Shown here: piece after piece, positions 12,296-23,108 of the stretch
How positions within the stretch are numbered: the first letter of the stretch is position 1
How the letters are laid out: each line of letters starts with the position of its first letter
Assembly (NCBI GenBank): GCA_027563935.2
Contig: CM050447.1
Span: forward strand, 78,663,461 to 78,727,460
Length of the DNA: 64,000 bases
DNA from: Costus lasius
Taxonomy: Eukaryota > Streptophyta > Magnoliopsida > Zingiberales > Costaceae
Reading direction: 5' to 3'
The notes under the pieces: generated by a model
Told to the model about the DNA's origin: nothing
Database searches by the model: none
Seen by the model: the letters and a program-made list of their open reading frames with translations, nothing else
Position numbers and translations under genes: made by a program

Positions 12296-12654
12296 AAATA
12301 TTAAATCTTTGTACACACAACTGTTTAAAATTAATAGAATGACAGTAAGGTATTTGAACAGTTAAGTTTGCTGATTATAAGCTAGGAGGTTGCCCACAGG
12401 TGAACCATTGCTTATAATCACAAACAATTAGAGAGATTAACCATTATGTTCACTTGGTGTGATGCTAGCCCACAGGTGACATTCACATCAAGTTGTGGCA
12501 TAATTGGTTATCTATAAAAGATAAAAGTTCTGGTATCTCAATAGTTATGTATTAAAGTGTTGCCCACAGGTCATTTTAATACATGTTATAAAATCTGAAT
12601 CTAAATTAATGTTAACTCAAAGAATTAATGTTGAGCATGTTTTATGGTTTGCAG

Positions 12655-15600
12655 CTTCTTCTACCTTGTATACATTGGGGAATGCCTCAGTAAAGTTCAA
12701 TGGTTTGAACTATGCCGAGTGGTCTGATCAGATCCAATTTCACCTGTGTGTATTGGATGTAGACCAGGCATTGTCCGAACCACAGCCTCAACCTATAACT
12801 GATTCGAGTACAGAGGCAGAGAAAGCTACTTTCAAAGCCTGGGAAAGATCGAATAAATTATGCCTGATGCTGATGAGAATGACGATGGCAGAAAATGTTA
12901 AACCCTCAATACCCAAGACTTTGAATGCAAGGGAATTACTTACTTTTATTAGAGAGCATTCACAATCGGACTTGGCTGATAAGTCCATTGTGGGATCCCT
13001 CATGACTGAGCTTACCACTAAGAGATTTGATTGGTCTAAGCCCATTCATGAGCATGTAACTGAGATGTCAAACTTGGCTGCAAAGCTTAAAGTTTTAGAT
13101 ATGGAGGTGTCAGAAAGTATGCTTGTACAGTTTATTATGATATCTCTTCCTACTGAATTTGGCCAGTTCCAGGTAAATTATAATACCATTAAAGATAAGT
13201 GGACACTAAAAGAATTAAAGGGCATGTTAGTTCAGGAGGAAGGGAGACTCAGAAAAGCTAAAGGGCACTCCATACACTTTGCACAGTTTGATAGTGGCAA
13301 TAGCAGTAAAGGTCAACCATCAAGGAAAAATAAGGGTAAAAAGAAAGGAAAGGGCATTGCTAAAGTTTCCAATGCTCCTAACTTCAAAGGACCCAGATGC
13401 CATTTCTGCAGGAAGGAAGGGCATATAAAGGTGGACTGTCCTAAAAGGAAGGCTTGGTTTGAAAAGAAAGGTATTTATTACATTTCTGTATGTTTAGAAA
13501 CCAACCTTGTTGAAGTTCCTTATAATACTTGGTGGTTAGATTCTGGTGCATCTACTCATGTGTCTCATATTAAACAGGGATTTCTTTCGATCCAGCCCAT
13601 AAGAGGAGCTGAACAGTATCTGCTCATGGGAAACAGGATGAAGGCACCTATTGAAGGAATTGGGACTTACAGGATGATCTTGGACACTGGGTGTCATCTA
13701 GATCTGGAAAAGTGTCTTTATGTTCCTTCTTGTGCTAGAAATCTTGTATCTCTAGGGAAACTGGATGTATTGAATTTTAATTTTGAAATTGGACATGGTG
13801 TATTTTCATTATTCAGAAATAAGTACTATTATGGTTCTGGTACTTTAATTGATGATTTATACCGTTTCAATCTCGATGTTAATTATGCTGAATCCCTGTT
13901 TGTTGTTGAACATAGTTCTGGTTTAAAACGTAGTGCATCTGATGAACGGTCTGCATACTTGTGGCATAGACGACTAGGTCACATATCCAAAGAAAGGATA
14001 ATGAGGTTGATGAAATGTAATATCATACCTCAATTGGATTTAAGTGACTTAGGTGTGTGTGTTGATTGTATTAAGGGTAAACAATCAAAGCACACAGCAA
14101 AGGGCCCTACCACAAGAAGCAGTCAACTTTTAGAGTTGATACACACTGATATATGTGGTCCTTTCGATATCCCGTCATGGGGTGGAGAAAGATACTTTAT
14201 CACCTTTATAGATAATTTCTCACGGTTTGGTTATGTATATCTTCTCCATGAAAAGTCTCAATCTGTGGATGTCCTAAAGACATTTATAGATGAGGTGGAA
14301 AGGCAACTAGACAGAAAGGTAAAAGTGGTGAGATCAGATAGAGGTGGTGAGTTTTATGGTAAGGTTGGTTCAAGCGGGCAGATTCCTGGCCCGTTTGCAA
14401 AGTTCCTCGAAAGTCGAGGCATTTGTGCGCAATACACAATGCCTTATACACCGCAGCAAAACGGTGTAGCTGAAAGGCGTAATCGTACTCTTATGGATAT
14501 GGTTAGGAGCATGTTTATAAATAGTAACTTACCCCAGTCCTTGTGGATGTATGCATTAAGGACTGCTGTGTACCTCTTAAACCGGGTTCCTAGTAAAACA
14601 GTTCCTGAGACTCCTTATGAACTGTGGAATGGAAGGAAACCCAGTTTAAGACATCTCCATGTTTGGGGATGCCCAGCAGAAGTAAAGGTATACAACCCAC
14701 ATGAAAAGAAATTAGATTCTAGGACAGTCAGTGGATTTTTCATTGGCTATCCTGAAAAATCTAAAGGGTATAGATTCTATTGTCCTAACCATAGTACGAT
14801 GATTGTTGAGTCTGGTAATGCTAGGTTCATTGAGATTGGAGAGGTCAGTGGGAGTGGGAAACCACAGACATTGGACATTCAAGAGGTTCAGGTGGACTTA
14901 GTTCCATCTGACATCCCGAATGAAATAGTTGTCCCAAGTGTTGTAGTACAGTCCCACAACACACAGGAACAACCTGAAAATGATCCAGTGCCACTGAATG
15001 AAAGTGAATCCAATGAACCAGTCACAGGTAATGACAACGTGAGTGAACCACAGGAAATAGTATTGAGGAGGTCTGTAAGGCAAAGACGCTCCGCTATTCC
15101 AGATGACTTTGTGGTATACTCAGTTGAGAATGAATGTGACTTAAGCATTGACAAAGATCCAGTCTCAGTCCATGAGGCCATGGAAAGTGACAATTCAATA
15201 AAGTGGATTGATGCTATGAATGATGAGTTAAAATCTATGGCAGATAATCAAGTATGGGACCTTGTTGAATTGCCTGAAGGGTGTAAAAGAGTCGGCTGTA
15301 AGTGGATCTTTAAGACCAAGCGTGACTCTAAAGGCAATATTGAAAGGTACAAGGCCCGGCTTGTTGCCAAAGGTTTTACTCAGAAAGATGGCATTGATTA
15401 CAAAGAGACCTTCTCTCCAGTATCTAGAAAGGACTCTTTGAGGATTGTTTTGGCTTTGGTGGCTCATTATGACCTTGAGCTTCACCAGATGGATGTAAAG
15501 ACTGCTTTTCTGAACGGGGACTTAGAGGAAGAAGTGTACATGAACCAACCTGAAGGGTTTGAGACCACAGGAAAAGAGAATATGGTGTGTAAATTAAAGA

Positions 15601-16722
15601 AATCAATATATGGACTAAAACAAGCTTCCAGGCAATGGTATCTAAAGTTTAATAATATCATCACTGCTTATGGTTTTGTAGAGAACCCTGTTGACAGGTG
15701 TATCTACATGAAAGTTCAGGGAAGCAAGTTTATGATTGTTGTTCTATATGTTGATGATCTATTGCTAGCCACTAATGATAAATCTATGTTACATGATGTA
15801 AAGAAGTTTCTCTCAAATAACTTTGAAATGAAAGATATGGGTGAGGCATCCTTTGTGATAGGAATAGAAATATTCCGAGATAGATCACAAGGACTGTTAG
15901 GATTGTCTCAGAAAAGTTACATATCTAAAGTTTTAGAGAGATACAATATGTCAAATTGCTCTGCAGGGTTAGCTCCTATTTAGAAGGGTGACAAATTCAG
16001 TGGAAAGCAATGTCCCCAGTCTGAATTGGAGTAGAAAGGTATGAATGGTATTCCCTATGCATCAGTGGTCGGGAGTCTTATGTATGCTCAGACGTGTACT
16101 CGGCCGGATATCAGTTTTGCTGTTGGTATGCTCGGCCGATATCAGAGTAACCCCGGTATGTCCCACTGGCAAGCTGCAAAGAAGGTCCTTAGGTATTTAC
16201 AAGGCACCAAGGACCACATGCTCTTGTATAGAAGATCTCAGAAAGAACTTGAGGTGATCGGCTACTCAGATTCAGATTTCGCCGTCCAGAAAATCCACAT
16301 TTGGGTATGTGTTCCTTCTAGCAGGGGGAGCAATATCCTGGAGAAGCGGCAAGCAGTCAGTCATTGCTGCATCTACTATGGAAGCCGAATTTGTGGCATG
16401 CTTTGAGGCCACAGTTCAATGTAAGTGGCTGCGGAACTTTATCTCAGGACTTGGGCTTGTCGACAGCATAGCCAAGCCGCTGAGAATGTATTGTGATAAT
16501 ACCGCAGCAGTCTTCTTTGCAAAGAATGATAGATACACTAAGGGTGCCAAGCATATGGACCTTAAGTATCTAGCAGTAGAAGAAGAAGTCCAAAAGCAAG
16601 TTGTATCAATTGAGCATATAAGCACTGAGCTTATGATAGCGGATCCGTTAACTAAGGGATTATCGCCCAAGACATTTTCTAGACATGTTGTAGAGATGGG
16701 CATAATTGAAAAGCCTTGTTAA
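12655..16722 (+). pseudogene. Copia-2 gag-pol polyprotein, broken in the RT/RNase H part
   Basis: This encodes gag, protease, integrase, reverse transcriptase and RNase H in one frame. Residues are numbered from the in-frame ATG at 12609. Gag ends in one zinc knuckle, C-X2-C-X4-H-X4-C (264-277, CHFCRKEGHIKVDC). The protease active site is DSGA (311-314). The integrase has an HHCC finger (LWHRRLGH ... CVDC) and the catalytic D514, D577, E622. Reverse transcriptase has YVDD at 1047-1050. RNase H follows with YSDSDFA and TMEAEFVA. Breaks: TAG at 15981-15983 where the family has Gln, TAG at 16032-16034, and a small deletion near 16281 that shifts frame, after which 16309-16722 resumes the correct frame and ends in DPLTKGLS...IIEKPC. 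Gag, protease and integrase are intact. Confidence 0.93.
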
Positions 16723-17129
16723 CCTTATTGTTGATCTTATATGCATATGTAATGGAATGCTCATGTACAAGGTTTTGATACATTAATTTTATTTTATTAT
16801 GGAATTCCAATAAAATTGTTGCTTTTGTTGAAATCTTGTTTCACAGTATTGTTTGTGCATATTAATGTTTTGTGAAAAAACAAGTTATAGAGGAATGCAG
16901 TATTTTCTCTTGTAAAGTTGTATTGAGAACTGATGTATCTTCTCAATATTTAATGTTTTGTTGAGTTGATTCTACTGTGATACATGGAAGGAAGCATGTC
17001 GATATTAAGTGGTGTGTGCCCGCCATGATTCGGTAGAGTTAATTCAATGAAAGTTTTTTGGTTGATTAGATGTATTGTTTTGATCAATAATTGTTAAGTT
17101 GCATTAAACCTGTATTGTACATATGAGCC

Positions 17130-17140
17130 AAGTGGGAGAC
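17130..17140 (+). other. Polypurine tract of Copia-2
   Basis: AAGTGGGAGAC lies directly before the TGTTGG start of the 3' LTR. It is nearly the same as the tract of Copia-1. Confidence 0.85.
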
Positions 17141-17959
17141 TGTTGGAAAACAATTAAGCCAACTTGATTCTAATCGACACGGCCAGGGCGAGACGGTCTC
17201 GTCACGGCCGTAATGGCTGCCACGGCCGGACCGTAACAGGCTCGTAATCTTTTTTGTTGATCGCGATAAATTTTCCCTGTATGTGGCTCACATGTTTTTG
17301 AGGTTTAATTAAGCCAACTTGATTCTAATCGACATCTGATTCGCTGATAGAATGGGCCCGACCCGTGATGATGGGGTGGGTATAAAAGTGGGTCAGCGAA
17401 TGGGTTAGTCAACCCTCTCCTCTTCCTTATTTGGAATTAAAGTTTATTTGGAAATCAAATTAGTTTGGATGGATGAGATTAATTGGGATTGATCGTGTGG
17501 TTAGAATTAATTGATAATGAATTGTTTATTAATTAATTCTAAATAAACCTAAGAGAGATTAAGGAATTGGTTAACCTAAATTGTTTTGCATGAAAAACAA
17601 TTCAACTCATCCTCTCCTCTCTCGTGCGACGAACGGCGGCGGCAATTGTTTAATCTTCTCCTTTGATCACTGTTAACAAAGGGAAGATTAAGCTTAAGAA
17701 TTAATTGCTTACGCCTTCAAGCTCTCCGATTTCCATCTCCTGATCATCGAGGAGAAACTGAAAGACAAAGGAAAGAGGCGAAAAGGCATACTCTTTCAAT
17801 CCCCACAAGAATCGTCTGCGATGGAGAAAGGTACGCAGTTTAATTTCAGTTTGAATCCTAGAACGCATGATAGTTGATTAATTATTGTGTTAAAAGATCT
17901 GTTGCGTTTATTCCGTTGCGCATCAATGATATCTGATCTGCATGTTTTAAATTCCAACA
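17141..17959 (+). repeat. 3' LTR of Copia-2
   Basis: It has the same length and sequence as the 5' LTR apart from one C/T difference found by eye. It carries its own TATA box and a second copy of the ATGGAGAAAG/GTACGC start exon and donor at about 17821, which could in principle splice into flanking sequence. It is followed by the target duplication GTCCT at 17960-17964. Confidence 0.95.
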
Positions 17960-17964
17960 GTCCT

Positions 17965-18848
17965 GTCCAATAATGTTAAGAGGATCGTATGATTTTGATA
18001 GATAGGTGATGAACCATCTAAACTAAAGAAAAATTTGCAACCCTAGTAGAAAAATCTATAGTTTGTATTTGTATTGTGTTTGATCTACACATCTGCCAAA
18101 CCATATTGGACAAATCCTATGTTGGCACATTAGAAGCCACAAAACCCAAGTCGTGCATTACAACCCACCATCGCACATTGGCTATGTAAAGACTTAAGAC
18201 CATGCCTTGAAGACGAAAAATCCAGTTACTCATTGCTACCTACATACCATTGTTGCGTCATGCATGCTGCATATAGATGCCACCTGCAGCATAACACACA
18301 CTTAAGTCTATTGCACAGGGTTGCTTGTCATAGTTTGCCATTACTGTTTGAGAGCAGCTGCTCTGACAAGCTCAAATAAGTACTTTGAGTACTCATTTAC
18401 CATCATACACTACGAAATGGCTAGTTATGTGTACAATATGAACACTAGCTGATAATTACCATCGGTGAAAGAAATATTATGATGCCCTATTTCAACAAAT
18501 GACACATTGCAATAAAAGCTGCACATATCACCTACATACTCTGTCGTTGACAGCTCTTTTAAATTCATATGCCAACACGAGCATTTGTTTCTTTCTGAGA
18601 CACTGCAACTGCAAGTGAAAGTTCTCTAATATCTTTTACATTATATGCACAACTACTATTTCCAGTTTTCAAGAACCAACTCACTAACAAAAATGATACT
18701 CAATGCTAGATGGACCAAAATACTATTAGAGAAAGACAGTCACAAAGCAGCAAATAAGTCAACAGAGTTGTCACTACAAGTAAAAAAAAAAACAAAAAGA
18801 TGAAGATCAGTGTCATATCTTTATCAACAGATTATGGAGAGTCGAACA
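17965..18848. other. Non-coding flank, 3' side of SOSEKI
   Basis: The sequence is AT-rich without convincing open frames. It must contain the SOSEKI 3' untranslated region and polyadenylation region on the minus strand. A run of A with short interruptions lies at 18780-18800. No repeats were recognised. Confidence 0.5.
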
Positions 18849-21800
18849 CTACTCCTCTTGGGGCTCATTGTTAATCCGCTTGCTTCCATGAGTGCTGCGC
18901 GAGATTGGTGCGTTCGCCTCCCTCCTCTCCAAGGCCTTGTGCATTCTGGGGATGCATTTGGCACGGACGCCCTCGATTTCCTTCTCCACAAGCTCCTGTT
19001 TCGAGCTCCTGTTCACATTTTAGGAGCATTTACCTTTTCATAGCTTTGTAGTGTAAAGACTACTATCTTTCCAAGAAACCAATATTTTTTCATCATTTCC
19101 TGAGTTACTTTCTATTCAATCATGCATAAACAGGGAAAAAAAACATGGGAAATATCATCACTGCTATTCAAGATGAGCGCATCTGCATTGATTCTTATAC
19201 GGAACAAAGACTATAAATATTCTGCAAAACAAGAGGTTAAACTTTGCATCACTAGACACTAGGCGCATTTGCAATGATACTTGAGCGAAACAAAGACTAT
19301 ATTAATTCTACAAAACAAGCCTATTTGAAATGATGCCTCTACGGAATAAAGACTAACAATTCTGCAACACAAGAGGTTAAACTTTGCATCTCTCGGTATA
19401 AGATGAGCGGTTTAGTAAATTGAAGAGTAAATTGGCATTCACAAGCATGCATGATTGTCGATGATATAGTACTAATTCAAAGCCAAATAAAGATTTTTTG
19501 CATACATTCTTTTCTTATCCGTTCATGTGCAATTAGGATTTGGATCATCCAAAATTTTCATGTTGTAGTTTGTTATCAGGAATATTAAAACTTGATGAAC
19601 GATGAGGAATAGAACAGAGCAGATAAGATGAGCTTACAAGCGAGCTATATCTCTTGCTAAATTTCTGCAGACTCGGTAAAGTGGATTAATTATGTCCAAA
19701 AAATAAAAATAAAAAGATTCATTGAAGATAAGTGATGAGTTCTATTTGTAGGCTCAGTGTGGTCCATTTCAATATCTGCTACGACATCTCTTAACATAGA
19801 AGACAAATTTATAAAGAAGAAAAGGCTCAAAGAGGAGCCTACCCTGCTAGAGATCAAGACAAAGGCAATCACTGAATAAGCAAGTTTTCAAAGGAGGGGA
19901 AAGATGGTTGAGAGCTGAGAGATGTTTAAGGAAGTGGATAGCTACAGTAGAGAGTAAAGACAAGGGTGGACAGAGATTGATAAGGGAATCCAGCTAGATG
20001 AGGAGTAGTAGCTCCAGCACTTGTCCATCAAATAGAGCAAAAAGGCTCTTCTTCACCAAGCAGAAGCTGCTTAAAGGAATTCCTGACACCACCTAATGTG
20101 TCCAAGGGAATCACTTCAGTTCTCATTTGCCTAACAGAGCATAAGGCTGTTGTTCTCCCCGGGAAGCAGAAGATGGTGTAAGGGAATGACTGGCACCACC
20201 TCGTGTCCAAGAGAAAAAGGGATTAAAACACTTTCTAGGCTGCATAGCCCGAGAGGTCAGCATCAGCATTTTACCACTTGAGCAGTAATTTAGTTGCCAT
20301 GCTGCATAATTCACAAGCCTTCTACAATGTCCAAACAAAAATACTATTTAGAATTGCTAATGAACAACACAAGTCAGCATCGATTCCACAGAGCCAAGGT
20401 TGTATTGATTTTGTTACTTGTATTCACAGTTTTTACGTGGAGCAAAAACCAAGGATGAACATTAGGTTTATGCAATTATGTGTCATTTCCCTTAAACAAA
20501 GAATCAAAACATCCAAGATCACATTTCAAAGTTAGAAATAAATTATTCTAATTATCATACCATGCACCATATACTAGGTTATTGTGAATGTCTAATTAGC
20601 AAACTTAATGTAATCGGAAATGCCACATAAAACCTCAAGTTAAAAAAAATTTACCGGTCGGCGTTGTATGAGGATGACCTCTTGAGTCCGGAAAACTCAG
20701 CACGACCGTCGTCAGCCTTCTGCTTCGTCTCGATCAAGCTCCCGCTAAAGTATTCCTTGTCCTCCAGCCTAACCGCCGAGAAGCTGCTCCCATCCAACAA
20801 GCCGTCTGCTATCTTGGCCCCGCCCAAATCCGACGCGCCACGTGCCACCATCCTCTCCTTGCACTGCCGTGGTTGCGTTGGCGGCGACGGCGACACCGAG
20901 AGGCCATGGTGATCCTTCACATTAATAGAACCGCAGGAGAGGAGGTGCATCAGCACCGCGGACGCCCGCATCCGACCGCTCGCATAGCTCGCCACCGTCT
21001 GTTCCTGCTGCTCAGGCCCGGCGGCCACGGCTTCCGTACAGCCGCCTTCTGCCTTGATCAGCGTCTCCAGGGTCTCCGTGCTGGATGACGACGGCGGCGG
21101 TGGCGAGATATCCTCCCTCTCCAGTTCGTTGGTCGGTGGGTCCGCTACCGCCGGGTGCGGGATCGCCGCACGACCGTCGTCTTTCCTGATCGTGGCCAGC
21201 GGACGCTTGCTCCTCCCGTCGTCCGTCTGAGTCGACGCGTCCGCCGCCCTGGCGCCTGTCCCGGCTTTGAGGTCGGTCCTGTAGACCTTGTACTCATTGA
21301 GGTCGAAGGAGCTCCAAGGCGCCCTCTTTTTTCTATTCTGCAAGTTGTCGAAATCATCATGCACAGATTTGGAGAGCTTCAGCGGCTTCTCGGACGGGTA
21401 AAAGGCTGCATTGGAGTCCTCGGAGCCGGGGGATGAAGAAATTGGTTGGACAAGTTCCGACCCCTTGAGGACGTACTCATAGCCGTGCGCCGGGTGGATC
21501 AGATCGTCCTCCGCCAGATCATGCCACACAAATCCATTCTTGTAGCACCTGGGTCGCTTCCAATCCAGTGAGAAGAGGAAATTGGAACAAAAAGATAAGA
21601 AAAAAAAATAGGAAAAAATCGTCGGAATAGTGCCTTTTGGAAGACCAAGAATACAAATCGGCCATTCCCTTGCCTCTAAGATAATTGAGGCGATTGATCA
21701 CATCTGGAGATGGGGATCGAAATCAACATGTCAATAACCAGAAGAAAGAAGAAATGGGGGTGCTTAGCATACACCTATGACCTACCCCTAAGGTAGAGAC

Positions 21801-21990
21801 CCTCCAGGGAGGAGAGGGTGACTTCCATGAAATGGGGGTGCTCCAAATGGCCGTTGCGGGAGAGGTAGTAGACGACGGGGACTTTTCTGGGCTTGGGCTC
21901 CTTCCACACCTTGGTCCTCTCCGGGCTTGTCTCCCGGTCTCTCCATTGCCGCAGCGGCTCTACCCTCCCGTGCGAGGGAGCCACCGCCAT
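18849..21990 (-). CDS. SOK: SOSEKI-family protein (DUF966), four exons
   Basis: SOSEKI proteins are plant polarity proteins that polymerise through an N-terminal DIX-like domain at cell corners. By splice signals and frame the exons are 21786-21990, 21634-21703, 20655-21548 and 18849-19008, about 442 residues. The DIX-like domain (roughly residues 35-125) runs from VPVVYYLSRNGHLEHPHFME through LYLRDVINRLNYLRGKGM and GFVWHDLAEDDLIHPAHG to YVLKGSEL. Later family motifs are RASAVLMHLLSCGSINVKDH, FSGSLIETK, LKRSSSYNADR, and in the last exon RAKCIPR. The frame at 20651 would run into a stop, but CG/GTAAAT is a donor and the acceptor at 19009 restores SSKQELVEKEIEG. Intron 2 has a GC donor (AAAG/GCACTA). 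I see no inactivating mutation. Which SOSEKI paralogue it is cannot be told. Confidence 0.9.
19163..20235. repeat. Two short tandem-repeat patches in SOSEKI intron 3
   Basis: At about 19163-19405 a ~70-bp unit with 'acggaacaaagacta' and 'ctgcaaaacaagaggtta' occurs about three times with decay. At about 20040-20235 a ~115-bp unit containing 'aagcagaag' and 'caccacct..tgtccaag' occurs twice. Between them is ordinary AT-rich intron sequence. These are probably local duplications. Confidence 0.6.
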
Positions 21991-22169
21991 GGAAGCAGAT
22001 GGCCAGACGGTTACTGTGGTTGAGCAGCAGGAGGTCGAAGGAACAATTTCTATCTACTATACTGGTGATGGATGCGCAGGCAGGGCGGATTCAAATGTCC
22101 CGCGGAGAAGAGCTACTACAGCTACCACCAAACGTGTGCCCAATCCTATCCTTGCTACGCCGGAGCTAA

Positions 22170-23105
22170 GGCCGTGTTTCTTTGAAAGGAAAACCAGAGG
22201 GGGCGAATGGATAACTATATTTTCTGTAGTTTCCTTAAAAGGAGGGAATTAAGGGAGGGAGAAAGAGGCGGACACAGTACCCTTTTTTCGGCCCCTCCGA
22301 AAGAGGCGGAAAAGAGAACGGAGCAAGCGCTCCGCCTCTCGTCTCTGCCCAAATCGTACGCCCGAGTCCCCCCTCCCCCTGGTGGCGTCACCCTCCGACG
22401 ATGTCTCCCCCTACGGCGTCCCCCTTCGATGACGCCCTCCGACGATGCCCCCTCCCCCGGCGTCCACCTCCCTCCCTCCCTATCAGAGCCGCTACTCGCG
22501 CCTTCCCTCTAAGAAGAAATCGACGAAGCTTGGAAGAGGCGGCAGGTGAGAGCTTGAGACCAAGCAGCACGCGGGAGCTCGGGAGCGGTGGCAGCACACG
22601 GGAGTCCAAGAGCGGCAGTAGGCGGGAGCTTGGGAGCGAAGGCGGAAGGCGGGAGCTTAGGAGCGGAGGCGGCAGGCGAGAGCTTGCAAGCATTGGAGCC
22701 GGTGGTGGGCCGTCCCCTTCGTCCGCCACTGCTCCTCCCTCATCACCGAGCCGGAGCTGCCTGAGTCTCCCCCCACCAGCAGCCTGAGTCGGAGCCCCAG
22801 AGCCACTCTGCTCGCCCGAGCTCGCTGCTGGAGCCGCCTGCCTCGACGGCCGGCGAAGAAGCCCTCTGCCCTCGCCGCTAGGGCCACCAGCCTCGCCGAC
22901 GGCCGGCGAAGAACCCCCCTGCCGGAGACGCCGACGTCCGCTGCAGCGCCCTCCGCCGTTGCCCCCTTTCGCGTTCGTGCACAGAGCATCAGCAGCGGAT
23001 GGAGTCACGTGACTCTCACGTGACTCCATCTCCTTCCCTATGGATTTGGTATTCTCTCCCTAAATATTTCCCTCGTGTTTTTCATCCGTGTAAGGAAACA
23101 TAGCC
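22170..23105. mobile_element. Harbinger/Tourist-like non-autonomous DNA element with GC-rich interior
   Basis: The ends are inverted and similar: GGCCGTGTTTCTTT on the left and, reverse-complemented, GGCTATGTTTCCTT on the right. Both are flanked by TAA (22167-22169 and 23106-23108), the 3-bp duplication type of PIF/Harbinger elements. The ends are AT-balanced while the interior (about 22320-22990) is very GC-rich, with long fortuitous open frames on both strands, such as 22388-23029. No transposase is present. The sharp composition change suggests captured host sequence. It sits about 180 bp upstream of the SOSEKI start. Confidence 0.65.
22999..23029. promoter_or_regulatory. Perfect 14-bp inverted repeat with two CACGTG boxes
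   Basis: ATGGAGTCACGTGA, three bases, then TCACGTGACTCCAT form a perfect hairpin-capable palindrome. Each arm holds a G-box (CACGTG), the core recognised by plant bHLH and bZIP regulators. It lies near the distal end of the Harbinger-like element, about 1 kb upstream of SOSEKI. Function is unproven. Confidence 0.6.
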
Positions 23106-23108
23106 TAA

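Larger units (their letters stand above)
11442..12654 (+). other. Putative LTR-encoded start exon and leader intron of Copia-2
   Basis: ATG at 11442 opens ATGGAGAAAG, followed by a donor-like GTACGC at 11452. At 12642-12654 there is TATGGTTTGCAG followed by gag coding sequence. Joining at 11451/12655 keeps the frame exactly and gives MEK then ASSTLYTLGNASVKF, whereas the alternative in-frame ATG at 12609 adds an AT-rich, non-gag-like lead (MLTQRINVEHVLWF). The intron would remove the LTR end, the primer-binding site and the leader repeats. This is inferred from sequence only. Confidence 0.6.
10762..17959 (+). mobile_element. Copia-2, young Ty1/Copia retrotransposon
   Basis: This is a complete LTR-retrotransposon structure: 819-bp LTRs at 10762-11580 and 17141-17959 beginning TGTTGG and ending CCAACA, a tRNA-Met-type primer site, gag-pol, a polypurine tract, and a 5-bp target duplication GTCCT (10757-10761 and 17960-17964). 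Reading the two LTRs side by side I found a single difference (C at about 11536, T in the other), so insertion was very recent. Despite this, pol carries two stops and a frameshift. Interior order (integrase before reverse transcriptase) places it in Copia. Confidence 0.97.

Noticed and set aside
22388..23029. 213-residue minus-strand open frame
   Set aside because: GC-rich sequence with several frames open on both strands, low-complexity Gly/Arg/Ser/Pro composition, and within a non-autonomous element.
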